From the NCBI GenBank assembly GCA_038210275.1, contig JBBQWV010000004.1, forward strand, positions 62,001-126,000: a stretch of DNA of 64,000 nucleotides, in the 5' to 3' direction. Source of the stretch: PALSA-1296 sp038210275. GTDB taxonomy: Bacteria; Bacteroidota; Ignavibacteria; Palsa-1295. How positions within the stretch are numbered: the first letter of the stretch is position 1; each line of letters opens with the position of its first letter. Below, piece after piece: positions 7,937-15,630 of this stretch. A model generated the notes under the pieces. That model was not told the DNA's origin and did not search any database. It was given only the letters and a program-made list of their open reading frames with translations. Both the position numbers and the translations under genes were made by a program.

Positions 7937-8749
7937 ATGAAGACAAAAAATACTTTACGCAGACTTTCCTATTTACTCTCACTCGTTCTCGTTGTAGCTT
8001 TAGTAAGCTGCGGCGGAAAGAAAAAAGACGATGATGATGCCGATGAAAAACCAGGCGAAGCTGCCGGTGGTGCTGTTGCAACAGTCGATATGGCTAATGG
8101 CGCAACCATTATGGGCACGGTTAAACTTGACGGTGCTGCACCTGCTAACAAGGCTATCAAGATGGATGCCGATCCTGTTTGCAAAACCGCTCATCCAAGC
8201 GGAGCGATGGAAGACCATTGGATCGTTGGAAGCGGCAATGAAGTTGAGAATACCTTTGTCTATATTAAAGATGGTTTAGGCGGAAAAACCTACGCTGCAC
8301 CGGCAAATGCGGTCATTCTTGATCAGCACGGCTGCCAGTATGAACCGCACGTAGCAGGTATCATTGTTGGACAAACTCTTCAGATCAAAAATTCTGATGC
8401 TACATCGCACAATGTTCATGCCCATGGCGAAAAGAACGATCAGTTCAATCAGGGTCAGGGACAGGGTGCACCGGTCATCGAAAAGAAGTTTGAGAAAGCT
8501 GAGATCATGGTGCCTCTGAAGTGCGACGTTCACGGTTGGATGAATTCTTATGTCGGCGTACTCACTCATCCGTTCTACTCTGTCAGCGGAAAAGACGGAA
8601 AGTACGAGATCAAAGGATTGCCGCCGGGAGATTATACCGTTACTGCATGGCATGAAACACTTGATGGCAAAGGCGAAAGCGTTGATATGAAGGTCACCGT
8701 CGCTGCAAAAGATTCGAAGACTGCGGACTTTACACTGAAAGCCCAGTAA
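7937..8749 (+). CDS. Cupredoxin-like lipoprotein, copy 2
   Basis: 270 residues. A signal sequence with a lipobox (VALVSCGG) predicts lipid anchoring at Cys19 or so, followed by a Lys/Asp-rich linker. The middle domain has candidate copper ligands: HNVHAHG and the motif CDVHGWM. The C-terminal domain is a carboxypeptidase-regulatory-like fold (GKDGKYEIKGLPPGDY). It is a close paralogue of the gene at 1-737. The ATG at 7937 is preferred because only this start places the lipobox correctly. It sits directly upstream of the cytochrome oxidase genes, so a role as electron donor or copper-handling protein is a reasonable inference. Confidence 0.82.
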   Translation: MKTKNTLRRLSYLLSLVLVVALVSCGGKKKDDDDADEKPGEAAGGAVATVDMANGATIMGTVKLDGAAPANKAIKMDADPVCKTAHPSGAMEDHWIVGSGNEVENTFVYIKDGLGGKTYAAPANAVILDQHGCQYEPHVAGIIVGQTLQIKNSDATSHNVHAHGEKNDQFNQGQGQGAPVIEKKFEKAEIMVPLKCDVHGWMNSYVGVLTHPFYSVSGKDGKYEIKGLPPGDYTVTAWHETLDGKGESVDMKVTVAAKDSKTADFTLKAQ

Positions 8750-8754
8750 TTACT

Positions 8755-8820
8755 GAAGTCAAAAATTTAAAGTCAAAAGTCAAAAGGGATTCTCTCCCTT
8801 TTGACTTTAAAATTTTGACA
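8755..8820. repeat. Heptad-word inverted repeat (AGTCAAA)
   Basis: The left arm reads as AGTCAAA, AATTTAA, AGTCAAA, AGTCAAA with a 7-base period, ending in AGGGA. After a short loop the right arm TCCCTTTTGACTTTAAAATT complements it. It lies between the lipoprotein and ctaC and may terminate transcription of the former. Confidence 0.7.
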
Positions 8821-8832
8821 TTAGTAGGTTTG
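8800..8832 (+). promoter_or_regulatory. Candidate Bacteroidota-type promoter for ctaC
   Basis: TTTG at 8800-8803, a 21-base spacer, then TAGGTTTG at 8825-8832, which fits the Bacteroidota consensus TTTG-N(about 17-23)-TAnnTTTG. The predicted transcript would start near 8839, about 30 bases before the ctaC ATG. The -33 element lies in the right arm of the AGTCAAA hairpin. Confidence 0.55.
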
Positions 8833-8867
8833 TTCAGCGTTCTAAAACTTTTTTTCTGCGAGATTCC

Positions 8868-9722
8868 ATGAGCGAAAACAATTCCAGTTCGAAAAGATTT
8901 ACGATTCTTCTTACCATTGCCGTAATAGCTGCCACTGCCATCGGCATATACTACTATGTGACTTTGGCAATGAATCCGCATATCTCCAAAGCTACGACAC
9001 CGCATCGCTATGATGATTTCTGGCTGCCAAGTTCCAACTCCACTTACGCGCCGAAGATCGACAGTATGTTTAATATCATCCTGTGGATCACGATGATTGT
9101 CTTTGTTCTTGTCGAATTTGGGCTAGTGTATTTCTTATGGAAATACCATCACAAAACAGGACGCAAAGCCACCTATACTCACGGAAATAATAAACTTGAA
9201 ATTGCTTGGACGATTGTCCCTGCAGTGATTCTCGTTTTTCTTGCAATTTTCAGTAACAGTCTTTGGTCGGAGATTCGTGATCCTGCAAAATTTCCGAAAG
9301 ATGCGCCCGTTATCCGTATCGCTCCACGCCAGTTCGAATGGGATATCACCTATCCCGGTGTTGATAAAAAATTAGATACTCCTGATGATGTTACGACGAT
9401 CAATCAGCTTTATCTTGCAGTCAATGAGCCTGTTCAGATCAGGCTGAATGCGCAGGATGTTATTCATAGCTTCTTTGTACCGGAATTCCGTATTAAGCAA
9501 GATGCTGTTCCGGGAATGCAGACTGCCGTATGGATCACACCAACGACATTAGGAGATTATAATATCGCTTGCGCCGAACTCTGCGGAGCGCAGCATTACC
9601 GCATGATGGGGTACGTTCATGTTGTCAGCCATGATTCGCTTGCAAGCTGGCTGAAGTCACAGGCTCCTGTGCCGGAAGTACCTGCTGTTGTTGCAGCAAC
9701 GGATTCGGTGAAAGCAAAATAA
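8868..9722 (+). CDS. ctaC: Cytochrome c oxidase subunit II
   Basis: 284 residues. An N-terminal hydrophobic helix (about 11-33) and two membrane helices (about 69-91 and 113-133) precede a periplasmic cupredoxin domain. All CuA ligands are present: H200, C235, E237, C239, H243 and M246 (motif CAELCGAQHYRMM). There is no fused cytochrome c domain, so electrons must come from a separate carrier. First gene of the oxidase cluster. Confidence 0.95.
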   Translation: MSENNSSSKRFTILLTIAVIAATAIGIYYYVTLAMNPHISKATTPHRYDDFWLPSSNSTYAPKIDSMFNIILWITMIVFVLVEFGLVYFLWKYHHKTGRKATYTHGNNKLEIAWTIVPAVILVFLAIFSNSLWSEIRDPAKFPKDAPVIRIAPRQFEWDITYPGVDKKLDTPDDVTTINQLYLAVNEPVQIRLNAQDVIHSFFVPEFRIKQDAVPGMQTAVWITPTTLGDYNIACAELCGAQHYRMMGYVHVVSHDSLASWLKSQAPVPEVPAVVAATDSVKAK

Positions 9723-9737
9723 GTTTTATTCTTTGTG

Positions 9738-9862
9738 TTATTCCGAACAGAAATCCGCAGCGACGGGCGATGTGAGGAATCCCCTAAATCGTGGTAGAGA
9801 TTTAGGGACTACAAACTATTAGGGGATTGCGTCGTCGGGCTAAAGCCCTCCTCGCAATGACA
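9738..9862. repeat. Dispersed inverted repeat, family A, copy 1
   Basis: Degenerate left arm (ATTCCGAAC...GAGGAATCCCC), centre with ATTTAGGG, right arm GTCGTCGGGCTAAAGCCCTC ending CTCGCAATGACAC. Lies between ctaC and ctaD. Its centre closely resembles that of the copy at 63429-63562. Confidence 0.8.
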
Positions 9863-9892
9863 CCTACTAAAATATTTTTTAATTTAGTAAAT

Positions 9893-11761
9893 ATGTCAAC
9901 GATCATATTACCAGCCGAGATCAAGAACGCTTCGCATAACGGACATGGCGGTCATGCGCATCATGAACCGAGTTTTGTCCGGAAATATTTTTTCTCTACC
10001 GATCATAAGATGATCGGAAAGCAGTTCCTGTTTTTCAGTATGTTCTTCCTTTTGGTTGGAGGAATGTTAGCGTTGATCGTGCGCCTGCAATTAGGCTGGC
10101 CAGATCATCAGAGCGGCTTCTTTCAATTCTTTGCAAAGATCTATGCCGGAATTTTCGGCAACGAAAGCTTTGCATTCAATAAAGAAACCGGAATGTACGG
10201 AATGTTAGATAATTTCTACAATTCGGCATTCACGATGCATGCAACGTTCATGATCTTTTTTGCCGTTATGCCTTTCCTCATGGGCACATTCGCAAATTTT
10301 CTTATCCCTTTGAGTATCGGCGCTGGAGATATGGCATTTCCGAAGATCAACATGGCCTCGTTTTGGATGGCTGTCCTTGCCGGAATTTTGATGCTTATGG
10401 CATTCTTTGTAAAAGGCGGAGCGGCGGCAGGAGGATGGACAGGATACCCAACTCTATCGGCAGTACCGGAGTTTTCGGGTGTGATATGGGGGCAAAATCT
10501 TTGGCTGATAAGTTTACTCTGTTCGGGTATTTCGTCGCTTCTCGGCGCGATAAATTATATTACGACAGTCGTGAATATGCGTTGTCCGGGAATGTCATGG
10601 TTCCGTATGCCACTTTCGATCTGGGCGATCTTCATCACAGCGGTCTTGCTTCTTCTTGCAGTTCCGGTTCTTGCATCGGCTTTGATCTTATTGCTTTTTG
10701 ATCGAACGATCGGCACAAGCTTTTTTATTCCGACCGGTTTGCTTTCAGCAGGCACTGTGATCTCCGGACCCGGCACAGCTCATGCCGGAGGTGGACAAGT
10801 CTTGCTCTGGCAACATTTATTCTGGTTCTTCGGGCATCCCGAAGTATATATCATGATCTTGCCGGCAATGGGTTTGGCATCGGATATTCTCTCGAATTTT
10901 TCGCGCAAGCCGATCTTCGGATATAAAGCGATGGTCTTGGCTATTGCGGGTATCGCTATTCTCGGATTCTTCGTTTGGGGTCATCATATGTTCCAATCAG
11001 GTATGAATCCTTTGCTTGGTACAACGTTCATGATCTCGACGATGCTCATTGCCGTACCATCGGCGATCAAGACATTCAATTGGATGGGCACCGTCTGGGG
11101 CGGTAATATCAGCTTCAAGACTCCAATGCTTTTCGCACTTGGCTTCGTTTCGATGTTCGTCATCGGTGGATTGTCCGGTATCTTCATGGCTTCTACGCCT
11201 GTCGATATTTTTATTCACGATACATATTTCATTGTCGGACATATTCACTACGTACTCTTCGGCGGATCGATCTTCTCGATCTTCGGCGGAATATATTTTT
11301 GGTTTCCAAAAATGTTTGGTAGAATGATGAATGAGAAACTTGGGAAGATTCATTTCTGGATGGCTTTCCTTTCATTCAATGGAGTATTCTTCCCGATGCA
11401 TATTTTAGGTATCGGCGGAATGATGCGCCGCATTTATGATTATACGCAGTATCCGCATCTTGTCCGCTTTCAGGGTATGAATCAATTCATGTCTATTAGC
11501 GCATATATTCTGGGCTTATCTACATTGATATTCCTTTTCAATTTCTTCTGGAGTTTGTTCAAAGGCAAGAAAGCCGAGACAAATCCGTGGAAATCGAATA
11601 CACTTGAGTGGACGATTCCTAATCCAGTGCCACACGGTAATTTTGCCGAGATGCCGCATGTGTTCAGAGGACCTTATGAATATAGCGCTCCGGATTGTCC
11701 AGAAGGAATGGATTACTATCCGCAGAATATGCCGCCTCCAGGTTGGAGCGAAGGACATTGA
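9893..11761 (+). CDS. ctaD: Cytochrome c oxidase subunit I
   Basis: About 622 residues, 12 or more membrane helices. Heme and copper ligands are visible: HATFMIFFAVMP (low-spin heme), FFGHPEVY (CuB His with the Tyr four residues on that is cross-linked in A-type oxidases), WGHHMF (two CuB His) and GHIHYVLFGG (heme a3 and a ligands). This is the catalytic O2-reducing, proton-pumping subunit. The frame is open upstream to 9827, but that part is translated repeat DNA; the ATG at 9893 is preferred. Confidence 0.96.
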   Translation: MSTIILPAEIKNASHNGHGGHAHHEPSFVRKYFFSTDHKMIGKQFLFFSMFFLLVGGMLALIVRLQLGWPDHQSGFFQFFAKIYAGIFGNESFAFNKETGMYGMLDNFYNSAFTMHATFMIFFAVMPFLMGTFANFLIPLSIGAGDMAFPKINMASFWMAVLAGILMLMAFFVKGGAAAGGWTGYPTLSAVPEFSGVIWGQNLWLISLLCSGISSLLGAINYITTVVNMRCPGMSWFRMPLSIWAIFITAVLLLLAVPVLASALILLLFDRTIGTSFFIPTGLLSAGTVISGPGTAHAGGGQVLLWQHLFWFFGHPEVYIMILPAMGLASDILSNFSRKPIFGYKAMVLAIAGIAILGFFVWGHHMFQSGMNPLLGTTFMISTMLIAVPSAIKTFNWMGTVWGGNISFKTPMLFALGFVSMFVIGGLSGIFMASTPVDIFIHDTYFIVGHIHYVLFGGSIFSIFGGIYFWFPKMFGRMMNEKLGKIHFWMAFLSFNGVFFPMHILGIGGMMRRIYDYTQYPHLVRFQGMNQFMSISAYILGLSTLIFLFNFFWSLFKGKKAETNPWKSNTLEWTIPNPVPHGNFAEMPHVFRGPYEYSAPDCPEGMDYYPQNMPPPGWSEGH

Positions 11762-11777
11762 TAAATTTTTCACCACT

Positions 11778-11963
11778 ATGAATTGGAAAATAATTGTCGG
11801 GATCTTAATTATTTTCGGAGCAGTATCTGAGATACCACATATAACGGCCGATGCTTCGAAAGGTAATTTTTCGCCATTACCTTTATATTTATTTATCTTC
11901 GCAATGATCATTGGATGTCTGTTCCTGATCAATAGGGGTTGGAAAGAAAGAAAACTTAAATAG
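11778..11963 (+). CDS. Small membrane protein in oxidase cluster (61 aa)
   Basis: Starts 16 bases after ctaD. Two hydrophobic segments (about residues 4-18 and 35-53) separated by a polar loop, with a basic C-terminus (NRGWKERKLK). No family recognised. Position directly after subunit I and before a strong terminator suggests a small oxidase subunit or assembly factor; this is inference. Confidence 0.6.
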   Translation: MNWKIIVGILIIFGAVSEIPHITADASKGNFSPLPLYLFIFAMIIGCLFLINRGWKERKLK

Positions 11964-11983
11964 ATTTTTCTCACTCTCTCGAG

Positions 11984-12012
11984 GAGGCGCGGGCAACTGC
12001 GCCTCTTTTTTT
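11984..12012 (+). terminator. Rho-independent terminator
   Basis: A perfect GAGGCGC/GCGCCTC stem with an 8-base loop followed by a run of T. It closes the ctaC-ctaD-small protein unit and separates it from ctaA. Confidence 0.85.
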
Positions 12013-12065
12013 GTCCATTAAGCAACCTGAACCTCGCTCTCCCAATTACTGTTTCATGCAATCTA

Positions 12066-13043
12066 ATGAAACAGACCTGGATTCATCGCTTCGCATTTTT
12101 TACGTCATGTATCACCTTCCCCCTGATCTTTGTAGGGGGCTTGGTGAAAAGTCATGAAGCAGGGTTATCCGTCCCTGATTGGCCTACGACTTATGGTTAC
12201 AATATGTTTACCTTCCCCTTTCACATGATGGTTGGGAATATCTTTTATGAACATGGTCATCGGTATTATGCTTCAATCGTCGGATTTTTAATTTTAATTC
12301 TTGCAATTTGGCTTTGGAGAAATGAGCCTCGGCAATGGGTGAAAAAACTTGGTTGGATCACATTAGCGGCAGTTTCGATTCAAGGAATTCTCGGTGGGGT
12401 TACTGTAAAGATGTTACTTCCGTGGTATATCTCCACAGCTCATGCAGCGCTTGCTCAAATAACTTTTTGTCTTACCGTTGCTCTCTCTATCGTTACTTCA
12501 AAATGGTGGAGTGATGACAGGATAAGAACCTCAGATGAGAATTCAAACCGCCTGCGTATATTAACCTTCATTACTGTTGGAGCGATCTTCGTCCAACTTT
12601 TACTCGGAGCAATTATGCGTCATCTGAACGCGGGATTAGCAATTCCTACTTGGCCTTTGGCAAACGGCAATCTCTTCCCTGATTTTACTTCAGTTGGAGT
12701 AACATTAAACTTTGCGCATCGAACATGGGCATTTGTTGTTGCTATTCTTATTTTCACAACAGCAATAAATGCTCTCAAAGCATCGAAGCAGTATCCATCT
12801 TTTAAGAAACCTGCAATTGCCGGAATGATTTTAGTAGTTTTTCAGATAACTCTCGGAGCCGTGACTATTCTTTCTGAGAAAGAACCGAACTGGACATCGC
12901 TGCACGTCGTTGGCGGCGCAGCAGTGCTTGCTTCGCAGTTTATATTAGCAGTGAGGGTTCGGCATTTGACGAGAAAAAGCGAAGTAATAGAACACAGTCA
13001 AAAAATATCATCGCGAGTCACCGAAGGGAGTGTGGCGATCTAA
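12066..13043 (+). CDS. ctaA: Heme A synthase
   Basis: 325 residues with about eight membrane helices, COX15/CtaA family. Converts heme O to heme A for the oxidase. Typical features: GGLVKSHEAGLSVPDWPTTY near the N-terminus and the second-half counterpart LGAIMRHLNAGLAIPTWPLA, plus His residues in EHGHRYYAS and LNFAHRTWAF for heme binding. The last about 11 residues and the stop codon come from the left arm of a dispersed repeat (13007-13116), so the native C-terminus has probably been replaced. Confidence 0.93.
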   Translation: MKQTWIHRFAFFTSCITFPLIFVGGLVKSHEAGLSVPDWPTTYGYNMFTFPFHMMVGNIFYEHGHRYYASIVGFLILILAIWLWRNEPRQWVKKLGWITLAAVSIQGILGGVTVKMLLPWYISTAHAALAQITFCLTVALSIVTSKWWSDDRIRTSDENSNRLRILTFITVGAIFVQLLLGAIMRHLNAGLAIPTWPLANGNLFPDFTSVGVTLNFAHRTWAFVVAILIFTTAINALKASKQYPSFKKPAIAGMILVVFQITLGAVTILSEKEPNWTSLHVVGGAAVLASQFILAVRVRHLTRKSEVIEHSQKISSRVTEGSVAI

Positions 13044-13116
13044 GAACTTGAAGAGTTTGTCACTATTCAAGTTTTTAGATTGCTTCGTCGGGCTAAAGTT
13101 CTCCTCGCAATGATAC
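13007..13116. repeat. Dispersed inverted repeat, family A, copy 2
   Basis: Left arm ATCGCGAGTCACCGAAGGGA overlaps the end of ctaA; right arm is ATTGCTTCGTCGGGCTAAAG ending CTCCTCGCAATGATAC. Ends shortly before ctaB. Confidence 0.75.
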
Positions 13117-13131
13117 TGATAAATAATTTTT

Positions 13132-14031
13132 ATGGAACAAGTAATCACAACATCGGAGATTAAGCAAGCTGACTTCAAGTCAGTCATGCAAGATTACTTT
13201 GATCTTTCGAAACCTGGAATTGGCTTTTATTCCGTCATTACCACTTTCGCAGCTTTCTGGCTTGCTTCAAGTGGTAAGGTTGATTTTATTCTTCTGCTTC
13301 ACACTCTTCTTGCAACAGGTCTTGTAACGGCCGGAGGCGGTGCGTTAAATCAGGTGATGGAGATCGGCGCTGATTCAGAAATGCGGCGCACAGAAAAACG
13401 ACCGCTACCTGCAGGGAGAATGTCGGCAGTCTCGGCATTAACTTTCGGAGTAGCTACTTCTGTTCTCGGAACACTCTATTTGCTTTTTGCTGTAAATTCT
13501 CTTTCAGCAATTCTTGCAATCGGCACGCTTGCCGGATATTTATTTATTTATACTCCCTCTAAAAAACTGACTTCGCTTTCGACGATCATCGGCGCATTCC
13601 CCGGAGCAATTCCGATTTTGATCGGCTGGGTTGCCGTTACAGGCAGCATTGATATTCGAGGCTGGACGCTTTTCGCGATATTATTTTTGTGGCAGATACC
13701 ACACTTTCTTGCTATCGCTTGGATGTACCGCAAAGATTATGCCCGCGCAGGTTTTCCGATGCTGACGGTCATTGAACCCGAAGGAATTTCAGCAGCGCAT
13801 CAATCGGTGATTTATCTTGTCGCGCTTGTGCCGATAAGTTTATATCCGACAATACTGCATCTGACCGGAGATATTTATTTCATCGGTGCTCTTATTCTCG
13901 GATTAGGATTTCTCGCATCCGGAGTAATCGTGGCAATCAAACGCACCAATGCATCGGCAAGACAGATGCTTTTTGCATCGATCATTTACTTACCGGTATT
14001 GATCGTGTTAATGATAATTGATAAAGTATAA
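13132..14031 (+). CDS. ctaB: Protoheme IX farnesyltransferase (heme O synthase)
   Basis: 299 residues, UbiA-family prenyltransferase with about nine membrane helices. The substrate-binding motif NQVMEIGADSEMRRTEKRPL contains the conserved N-x3-E/D-x2-D pattern and is followed by AGRMS; a second polar loop includes YRKDYARAGFPM. It adds a farnesyl group to heme B, giving heme O for CtaA. Placed between ctaA and ctaE. Confidence 0.95.
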   Translation: MEQVITTSEIKQADFKSVMQDYFDLSKPGIGFYSVITTFAAFWLASSGKVDFILLLHTLLATGLVTAGGGALNQVMEIGADSEMRRTEKRPLPAGRMSAVSALTFGVATSVLGTLYLLFAVNSLSAILAIGTLAGYLFIYTPSKKLTSLSTIIGAFPGAIPILIGWVAVTGSIDIRGWTLFAILFLWQIPHFLAIAWMYRKDYARAGFPMLTVIEPEGISAAHQSVIYLVALVPISLYPTILHLTGDIYFIGALILGLGFLASGVIVAIKRTNASARQMLFASIIYLPVLIVLMIIDKV

Positions 14032-14033
14032 TC

Positions 14034-14174
14034 ATGGAACAGATTCAAGGCGAAGTTCGCACTTCACGAAATACCTGGCAGAGAAATAAAAAAACTCTTC
14101 TGCTGCTTGTCGGGACAATCGTCTCGTTGATCGTTATTTCCGTTGTGTACATCATTATTTTTCCGAAATTATAA
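14034..14174 (+). CDS. Single-helix miniprotein between ctaB and ctaE (46 aa)
   Basis: Starts two bases after the ctaB stop and ends three bases before the ctaE start, so it is very likely translated as part of the operon. A basic N-terminal half (SRNTWQRNKK) is followed by one strongly hydrophobic helix (about residues 21-42). It resembles in size the small CoxF/subunit IV-type proteins of oxidase operons, but I see no diagnostic motif. Confidence 0.65.
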   Translation: MEQIQGEVRTSRNTWQRNKKTLLLLVGTIVSLIVISVVYIIIFPKL

Positions 14175-14177
14175 CTT

Positions 14178-14780
14178 ATGGAATCCATAGCTTTCGAACG
14201 CCGAAACCTTGGCGACTCTACTCATGACGGGAATCCCGTTGTAAGTTCGAAGCGGTTTGCCTTCATGCTTTACATTTCGCTGACGATCATGCTGTTCCTC
14301 GGACTCTTCGGCGGCTACTTCGTGCTTCGCGGCAATAACGACATCTGGCCGCCGACAGGCACACCTTCGATGACATTCATGAATATGCTGCCGGAATGTT
14401 TGACGATACTTGCTTCAGTTATTCTACTGGTCGTTGCAATGAGCTACTTGAAGAAAGCTGACAAAAGCAAATTCCAAATGTATGTTCTTATCAGCGCTGC
14501 GCTCTGCATTCTCTTTGTTTTTGCGATGGGTATGGAATACTGGCGCTTGCTGGCAGGCGGCGTAACGATGAGTACGGTTTTTGGTGGAATGTATTTTGTG
14601 ATCACAGCAACATTCCTCACACATTTTGTAGGAGGTATCTATGCGCTCTTTCGTTTAGCAGGGAAAGCAAAGCTCTTCCCCGCCGCAACCGATCTACAAA
14701 TAGGCTTCGCCAATACCCTAACATTCCACTACCTGATGCTCATCCTCTGGGGATGTATTGTGATGCTGGTGTATATGTAG
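14178..14780 (+). CDS. ctaE: Cytochrome c oxidase subunit III
   Basis: 200 residues, five membrane helices, the short bacterial form that lacks the first two helices of the mitochondrial subunit. Motifs: FGGYFVLRG early, GMEYWRLLAGG, then FFVITATFLTHFVGGIYAL-type helix (seen as TATFLTHFVGGIYALF) and a C-terminal FHYLMLILWGCIV helix. Non-catalytic oxidase subunit that stabilises subunit I. Confidence 0.92.
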   Translation: MESIAFERRNLGDSTHDGNPVVSSKRFAFMLYISLTIMLFLGLFGGYFVLRGNNDIWPPTGTPSMTFMNMLPECLTILASVILLVVAMSYLKKADKSKFQMYVLISAALCILFVFAMGMEYWRLLAGGVTMSTVFGGMYFVITATFLTHFVGGIYALFRLAGKAKLFPAATDLQIGFANTLTFHYLMLILWGCIVMLVYM

Positions 14781-14866
14781 TCTTTCACATCAAGTTCTAT
14801 TCTTAGCGCAACTTCTATCTTCCGGAAGTGTTTTTTAAATGAGACTTTTTAATAACTCACTTACTA

Positions 14867-15619
14867 ATGCGCAAGACACTAATTCTAACAGCGGCAATCC
14901 TTTTCTTTCTTATCCCCGGATTCGTCTCGGCTCAGGTGTTTACCGCATTCGGTGTGCACTTCGACCGGTTTGCAACGTTTGAGTATTCGGGAATAGAATA
15001 TTCCTCCATCGCGACAATTAATGTTGTCCGAGGAAAGCCATTTATCAAAAATGTTACCGGCTCTTCCAAACTCTTTTTACTAGATAGTGAAACAAAAAAA
15101 TTTGTTAATGACTTGATCTTTATCCGCGATACATCTGATTACCGGATCACCTTTATTATAAACACAAGTAAAAAACTGATGAATCAGTATTCTGAAGTAT
15201 CGGGAGATACCGTACGTATACACTTTCCCTTTTGTCCGATAATGAACAGCTGTCCTGTCGGGAGTTGCAGGATAGAACTCTATCAAGAAAACGAAAAACA
15301 ATATTCTAAACTGGATATGGCGGCACTACTCAGTACCGAGGCGTATTTACATTCAGATGCAGATATCATCTTAGAACGCATATTCGATAATGAGAAGGAT
15401 TCAACAGTCATAATCCGAAATAATTATCCTGAAGCCACTCAGGACATTCTCAAAGGTGCAAAATATTATACCTTAGACTATTTTGATAGCCGCCTCAAAA
15501 TGTCACTTGAGGATTATGACACTCCGACTGCTGCAAAAATTCAAGCCTCGCAAAAAAAATATATCCTCCATTGCTCACTCTATCACATTTATCCGTGTAA
15601 TATTTGGGTTGAGAGATAG
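14867..15619 (+). CDS. Secreted protein of unknown function
   Basis: 250 residues with a clear signal peptide (about residues 1-22, cleavage after VSA). The mature part is beta-rich with several cysteines (FCPIMNSCPVGSC in the middle and HCSLYHIYPC near the end) that may form disulfides. I do not recognise a family. It follows the oxidase genes on the same strand and is convergent with the DUF1501 gene, 11 bases away. Confidence 0.65.
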   Translation: MRKTLILTAAILFFLIPGFVSAQVFTAFGVHFDRFATFEYSGIEYSSIATINVVRGKPFIKNVTGSSKLFLLDSETKKFVNDLIFIRDTSDYRITFIINTSKKLMNQYSEVSGDTVRIHFPFCPIMNSCPVGSCRIELYQENEKQYSKLDMAALLSTEAYLHSDADIILERIFDNEKDSTVIIRNNYPEATQDILKGAKYYTLDYFDSRLKMSLEDYDTPTAAKIQASQKKYILHCSLYHIYPCNIWVER

Positions 15620-15630
15620 ATTCTTTATCT

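Noticed and set aside
9827..9892. N-terminal extension of CtaD
   Set aside because: The extra residues are translation of the right arm of a family A repeat; the ATG at 9893 gives the normal subunit.
11516..12061. Minus-strand open frame of 181 codons
   Set aside because: Runs across the end of ctaD, the small membrane gene and the terminator; no family resemblance.
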